Of a DNA stretch of 64,000 nucleotides, positions 59,980-64,000 are shown one piece after another. Below the pieces are notes generated by a model that was not told the origin of the DNA, did no database searches, and saw nothing but the letters and a program-made list of their open reading frames with translations. Position 1 is the stretch's first letter. Every line of letters starts with the position of its first letter. This stretch comes from Trichomonas tenax (taxonomy: Eukaryota; Parabasalia; Trichomonadida; Trichomonadidae), in NCBI GenBank assembly GCA_023091735.1, contig JALKBU010000165.1:1-64000 (forward strand), in the 5' to 3' direction. The translations under genes and the position numbers were made by a program.

Positions 59980-62952
59980 TTAGATCTTGTCATAAGAGGA
60001 GTTGACAACTGCAGCACCCTTACCACAAGTGAAGATAAAGACGACAGCTGTCCAGAGGTTTGTAAAGACTTCTGACCAGAAGGCAGCGTGTGGGAAGGCG
60101 ACTTCACCCTTAACGAAGAAGTTGAAACTAGTGAATCCAATGACGTAGACAGCTGCGCCAAGGAAGACGATGAGAAGGAAGACAGCGCCAACTGTTAAAG
60201 TGGATCCTGGGAAGATTGTGTTAGCTGGGCAACCATAGCGTGACTCTACCTCGAGGTTGACCTTGAATGCAGAGCCGTAGAGTTTAGAAACTGGATGCCA
60301 GTACATCTTGCCCCATGGGACATCGACGTTGCACCAGAATGTGAGCCATGTCTCGTAGTTGGCGATACCACCATCGTACTCGATGTGGAAGCCATCATCG
60401 ACGTTGTTCGGGTTGTTGAGCATGAACTCAAGGCCGTAGCGGGCATCACCGACTTCGTAGCAAGCCTTGATTTCCTTGCCGTCCTGTGTATGGTTGAAGC
60501 AGAGCCATGAGTGGGCCTTGATGTCATTCTCAGTAGCGTAGCCATTGCAAACGTGGCCAGATGGGCATGGGATGAGATCCTTTGGTGAGAAGAAGATGTG
60601 GACCTTGCGGAAGGAATCGTCGTTGCCAAGGTAGACTTCCTGGTCGTAAGCTGGCATATCAGCAAGGTTGACCTTGAAGTATGTGCCGTTGACCTTGTCG
60701 GACTTCCATGTTGTTGGGAAGGACTTTGGTTCTGGCTTTGGAGCTGGCTTTGGAATGACTGGTTCGATGAACTTGGATGGGCAGGCGAGCTCTGTAATTG
60801 TGCTGTACTCGAACTCTGGACCATTGGATCCGATATGGTAAGAGACGTATGTATCAAACTGGCTGAGTGTGGAGATGTTTCTGCCAACCTTGCACTTAAG
60901 TCTGATATCAGCACCAACGCCGTAGCCACCCTCGTACTGGATCATAACACCTGTATCGAACTGAGACATCTTAACGCCCATGTTGATATCGGCTGTGTTG
61001 TGGCAGAATGGTGTAGACTTGATGTCATTGAGTGTCCAGCATGTCCACATGTTAGCCATAGCGTTCTCACCATCCTCGCAAACGTGGCCTGGTGGGCAGG
61101 CGATCTTCTTCCATGGTTTGAACTTTGTTAAGACTTCACCTGTCTGTCCCTTGCCAACAAGAGTGCCCTCTCTGATGATGTCATCATCGTGAACTCTCTC
61201 GAGGTCAATATAGATGAAGTGTGTGCCGTTCTCCCAGAAGAGGTCGTTATCTGGTCTTGGGTTTGGCTTTGGTGTTGGTGTTGGACCCTTCTTTGGTCTG
61301 CTTGGAACAAGCTTTGGAATTGGTGTTGGGGCTGGACCATTACCTGAGGCGCAAGCACTCTTGGAAGAGCCGGAGATCTTAAGAATTGTGCCATCGAGTG
61401 TAGCCTTGTCATCAAGGTCGAATGTGTCGCCGAGACCCTTCTCATTGCATCTGATGGAGAGCTCAACAGATCTGCGCTGATCACCACTGTACTTGACTAA
61501 AAGACCGTTTGTGATAGAGCCATCGATGAGGGCAGCTTCTGGAGATGTGACGTTGTTGAAGAGACCGTAGGCATCGCATGTTGGGTTGGAGCCCATTCCT
61601 CCCTCATCTTCATCGCAGAGCCAGACTGTAGCAAACTCATCACCGTCGCAGTGGTATGGCTTGCCGGATGATGTGTGTGGGCACTTGAGGCCACCGCATG
61701 GCTGGACCATGAGGATCTTCTTCTGTGGTGGAAATGTTGGGAGGGTTGCGTCAACGATATTACCGTCGTTCTTGTTGAAGTTGTAAAGGTCGATGTTGAG
61801 CTTCCACTCGTCGCCCTTGTAGTTCTTCTGTGTCTTCTCGTACTTGCAGAAGCCAGCATCTGGGATTGGCTCTGGGATGATTCTGAGGCAGACGTCTGAA
61901 GAGTCGAGTGTTGTAGCAAAGCGCTGAGCGGAGTAATCTGTTGGTGTGAGATCGAGCTCAACATAACCAGATGGCATTGTCTGGTCGCATTCCCAGTTAA
62001 TCCAGGCCTCTCTGCCGCTTGTTGGGTCAGTGAGCTTGTGGAGAACTCCTGACTCCTCGGAGGAAGCGAGTGAGTATTGTGGCTGTGGTCTTTCAACACC
62101 ATAGCTTCTGCATTCGCCTAATGTCGGTGTCTGTCCACTCTCGTAGTTCTCGAGGTCGCAAATCCAAGCGGAGGAGTACTGGACGCCTTCGTGGGACTTA
62201 GCGTTGAACGGAGGATCTGAGTATCCACAAGGTGTGTAGTAGAGGACCTTTGGGACAGCGTTCCAGACGAAGTATGAGCGGATACCGATTGGACCATTGT
62301 TGATCTTAGCGAAATCGATATCAATGCCCAAATCAGAATCCTTCATGAAGTTCTTGAACTTGCAGTCTGGATCAGCTGGTGGGTCATCTGGGATCTTTCC
62401 GAGGTCCTTCGGGCAGCCCTCCTCGTGCTCCCACTCGATGAAGATTGAGTGGCGTCCCTCGTTATCGTCGTGAACGAAAATGTTTGGCTCGACATCACCT
62501 GTCACGCCCTTCTTGCAGCGGAGGCTGTGGATAACGTCGAATGTTTGATAAGTAGCCTCGCTAACGTAGGCTGGGTTTCCGTCTGCGTAGTATAAAATTC
62601 CCTTCGCGAGGTCGTTTGCGTCCTCAACGTTATAATCAAAATCAGTAGAATAAGCAACTTCGTAGCAAGCCTTTGCTGGTACTTTACAAGCTAAAGCGCG
62701 AACATCAAAATCTAAATTAGCGTATTCTGGAACATCGGTCTTATTGAGTTGTCTCCTTGGGCTAATGTAGTAGCTCCAGTCGCCAACTGTTGTTGTGATT
62801 ACTTTGTGCTTGTCGAACAAATCTCTGAAGTCCCAGTAAAGTGTGTCAACTTGGACATTGCAGTCACCCTTCTTCGCGTTATGGCCGGCGATTCTGTGAT
62901 TTCTCAGCGGCCTAAAGAAAGTTTTCTCTTTTATGCAGAGAAAAGAAAGCAT
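59980..62952 (-). CDS. M6P-receptor/MRH-like type I membrane protein
   Basis: 990 aa. At least five beta-rich, Cys-containing luminal modules with recurring motifs (for example HVCNGYATENDIKAHSWLCF and CEDGENAMANMWTCWTL), separated by Pro/Lys linkers (GPTPTPKPNPRPDNDLFWEN), resemble mannose-6-phosphate-receptor homology (MRH) domains. One C-terminal membrane span (about 921-940) is followed by a cytosolic tail, with a FPHAAFWSEVFTNLW segment that matches the FPNHxFW motif at the end of M6PR/ATG27-type proteins. The likely role is a lysosomal or trafficking cargo receptor. The start at 62952 is supported by an initiator TCACTTTTTCA at 62961-62971. The N-terminus (MLSFLCIKEKTFFRPLRNH) is a poor signal peptide. 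Its first 72 bases overlap a possible gene on the opposite strand (62881-63159). GC-rich codons; stop in TAAA. Confidence 0.85.
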   Translation of the reverse strand: MLSFLCIKEKTFFRPLRNHRIAGHNAKKGDCNVQVDTLYWDFRDLFDKHKVITTTVGDWSYYISPRRQLNKTDVPEYANLDFDVRALACKVPAKACYEVAYSTDFDYNVEDANDLAKGILYYADGNPAYVSEATYQTFDVIHSLRCKKGVTGDVEPNIFVHDDNEGRHSIFIEWEHEEGCPKDLGKIPDDPPADPDCKFKNFMKDSDLGIDIDFAKINNGPIGIRSYFVWNAVPKVLYYTPCGYSDPPFNAKSHEGVQYSSAWICDLENYESGQTPTLGECRSYGVERPQPQYSLASSEESGVLHKLTDPTSGREAWINWECDQTMPSGYVELDLTPTDYSAQRFATTLDSSDVCLRIIPEPIPDAGFCKYEKTQKNYKGDEWKLNIDLYNFNKNDGNIVDATLPTFPPQKKILMVQPCGGLKCPHTSSGKPYHCDGDEFATVWLCDEDEGGMGSNPTCDAYGLFNNVTSPEAALIDGSITNGLLVKYSGDQRRSVELSIRCNEKGLGDTFDLDDKATLDGTILKISGSSKSACASGNGPAPTPIPKLVPSRPKKGPTPTPKPNPRPDNDLFWENGTHFIYIDLERVHDDDIIREGTLVGKGQTGEVLTKFKPWKKIACPPGHVCEDGENAMANMWTCWTLNDIKSTPFCHNTADINMGVKMSQFDTGVMIQYEGGYGVGADIRLKCKVGRNISTLSQFDTYVSYHIGSNGPEFEYSTITELACPSKFIEPVIPKPAPKPEPKSFPTTWKSDKVNGTYFKVNLADMPAYDQEVYLGNDDSFRKVHIFFSPKDLIPCPSGHVCNGYATENDIKAHSWLCFNHTQDGKEIKACYEVGDARYGLEFMLNNPNNVDDGFHIEYDGGIANYETWLTFWCNVDVPWGKMYWHPVSKLYGSAFKVNLEVESRYGCPANTIFPGSTLTVGAVFLLIVFLGAAVYVIGFTSFNFFVKGEVAFPHAAFWSEVFTNLWTAVVFIFTCGKGAAVVNSSYDKI

Positions 62953-63159
62953 TTGTTATATGAAAAAGTGACGGAGCTTGCAGTTGAGATAAACCTATCA
63001 AAGATTCAGACAAACCGCTATCAACAAATCATCACTATTTTCTTATGTGCTTTCGAAAAAACTCTTATTCGAATAAAAAGTTTTATCGATTATTTATTTA
63101 TCGTTTTCTTATTAATTATCATTTTAACAGCGTTTTCATTTGATCCATTTTATATGTGA
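62881..63159 (+). CDS. Possible small tail-anchored membrane protein, overlapping MRH gene 5' end
   Basis: 92 codons starting MAGDSVISQRPKESFLFYAE. A charged helical region (EKRKHLLYEKVTELAVEINL) is followed by a strong C-terminal membrane span (IDYLFIVFLLIIILTAFSF) and a five-residue tail, the layout of tail-anchored proteins such as SNAREs or ER adaptors. The part past 62952 lies outside the MRH-like gene and still reads as coherent protein. A TCACCCTTC lies about eight bases upstream of the ATG, similar to initiator/CCTTT boxes but within the MRH coding region. No family recognised; it may be chance. Confidence 0.4.
   Translation: MAGDSVISQRPKESFLFYAEKRKHLLYEKVTELAVEINLSKIQTNRYQQIITIFLCAFEKTLIRIKSFIDYLFIVFLLIIILTAFSFDPFYM
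62961..62971 (-). promoter_or_regulatory. Initiator of the MRH-like gene
   Basis: TCACTTTTTCA on the minus strand, then TATAACAA and the ATG at 62952. It is very close to the trichomonad initiator. Confidence 0.6.
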
Positions 63160-64000
63160 TTATATTTTCAAGTTTTGGGTCGAAAATATGACAAATTTGA
63201 AATAATCTAATTTATTTTGTTGGATTTTGGAATAATTGCAGTAAAAAACAATGTCAGATTGCGCTATTTCAGTTTGGTTTTTGGTTAATGATCAATCAAA
63301 AATGAATCACAAATTGAATTGATTTTTTGATTGTGCGCGCGAGACATTTATTTGTGTTATTTCATATATTTGGCTGTTTTCGGTGATACCAACAATGGAT
63401 TTGTAGTTTAAATACAGTCCCAAGAAAAACCCGTCTTTCTCGTTGCAAACCCGTCTAACTGCTTTTTTACGCATTAAAATCGCACTGCAAGACTTGGTTC
63501 AGAATGGAGGGAACCATAAGAGTGAAATTAAGTAAAATAATACTAAAATATTTTATTTGATACTCATCAACTTTTTCTTTTATATGTATTTTTAACTATC
63601 TAATGGTTACTCACAACTAACTACATTATTGTTTTACTTCGTTTCGTGGTAATTTGCGGGTCATCAAATATTATGTTCCAAAAACTTATCATTTGGCAAC
63701 AATAATGGATCAGTTATCTACTATAGGCTATGAACTTCCTTGTTATGCTCGTAAAATCCTATTATTCATTACACTGTTGTGAAAAAATTTATTTTACACA
63801 ACATAATGCAATAAAAGCACTAATTCTGTAATGATTGAGTATTTCTTGAGCTATACAGTGTATTTCCGTGGGATTTATGTGGAAATACAATACAAATTTG
63901 CGCATGAGGAAGTATTTTTCTTTTTGAAGTTGAATATAAAACATCACAACGATTCCTAACCTTGCACAGATTGTTTTGGAATTGTGGAACGCAATGCCAA
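63160..64000. other. Terminal intergenic region
   Basis: No gene supported. A direct repeat AACCCGTCT occurs at about 63428 and 63449, and an 8-bp inverted repeat GTATTTCC/GGAAATAC occurs at 63860-63867 and 63881-63888. Confidence 0.4.

Noticed and set aside
60246..62102. Two long minus-strand Ser/Thr/His-rich frames (60246-60929 and 61497-62102) and a plus-strand 177-codon frame (60598-61131)
   Set aside because: All lie within the MRH-like gene, whose frame has the Cys modules and membrane span; the others have skewed composition.
1..64000. tRNA, rRNA, CRISPR arrays and bacterial-type operons
   Set aside because: No cloverleaf, rRNA-like conserved stretch or spacer-repeat array was recognised; short tandem arrays lack unique spacers.

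Overview
This is a nuclear window from a trichomonad (parabasalid), most likely Trichomonas vaginalis or a close relative. The evidence is an AT-rich, gene-dense layout on both strands with no intron matching the trichomonad consensus. Very short 5' leaders carry initiator-like motifs (TCACTTTT, TCATTTTT) or CCTTTT boxes just before the ATG. Most stop codons are embedded in TAAA, the known trichomonad cleavage/polyadenylation signal. The protein families are also typical: BspA-type leucine-rich repeats, glycine-rich surface proteins, Cys-rich repeats, CysM-type cysteine synthase and ornithine cyclodeaminase. Species assignment is inference.

Layout. 0-1 kb: remnants of two small minus-strand genes and a GC-rich foldable 47-nt element. 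1-9 kb: a GH47-like type II membrane protein with a broken start, VPS4, an ARM/HEAT-like protein, a small membrane protein and a BAR-like coiled-coil protein. 9-20 kb: a large type I surface protein, ITP pyrophosphatase, RhoGAP, ornithine cyclodeaminase, a decayed ORF and two membrane proteins. 20-28 kb: a candidate inverted-repeat element, ribosomal protein eL27, a tuberin/RalGAP-like RapGAP and a degenerate DHHC protein. 28.5-30.4 kb: a 1,887-bp element bounded by two apparently identical 335-bp terminal inverted repeats. 30.7-34 kb: cysteine synthase, a broken glycine-rich protein gene and a Mei2-like RNA-binding protein. 34-37 kb: a 3.2-kb gene-poor stretch with a near-perfect 30-bp-arm hairpin and a 30-bp tandem array. 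37-49 kb: an ARM-like protein, a Sel1-repeat membrane protein split by a 5-bp duplication, a DDB1-like protein, ribosomal protein uS13 (RPS18) and a 1,377-aa HEAT-like protein. 49-55 kb: a decayed Cys-rich repeat gene, a CH-domain protein, a BspA-like surface protein and an unknown protein. 55-64 kb: a CLPTM1 protein, a truncated and frameshifted glutamate dehydrogenase pseudogene, a TALE homeodomain protein and a large M6P-receptor/MRH-like membrane protein, whose 5' end overlaps a possible small tail-anchored protein gene on the other strand.

The intact genes are mostly housekeeping and trafficking: ESCRT disassembly, Rho and Rap/Rheb GTPase control, ER/Golgi membrane proteins, lysosomal receptor-like cargo binding, ubiquitin-ligase adaptor-like, translation, and cysteine and nucleotide metabolism. 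Between them lie surface-protein genes and decaying copies of expanded families. I see no operon-like organisation; each gene seems to have its own promoter.
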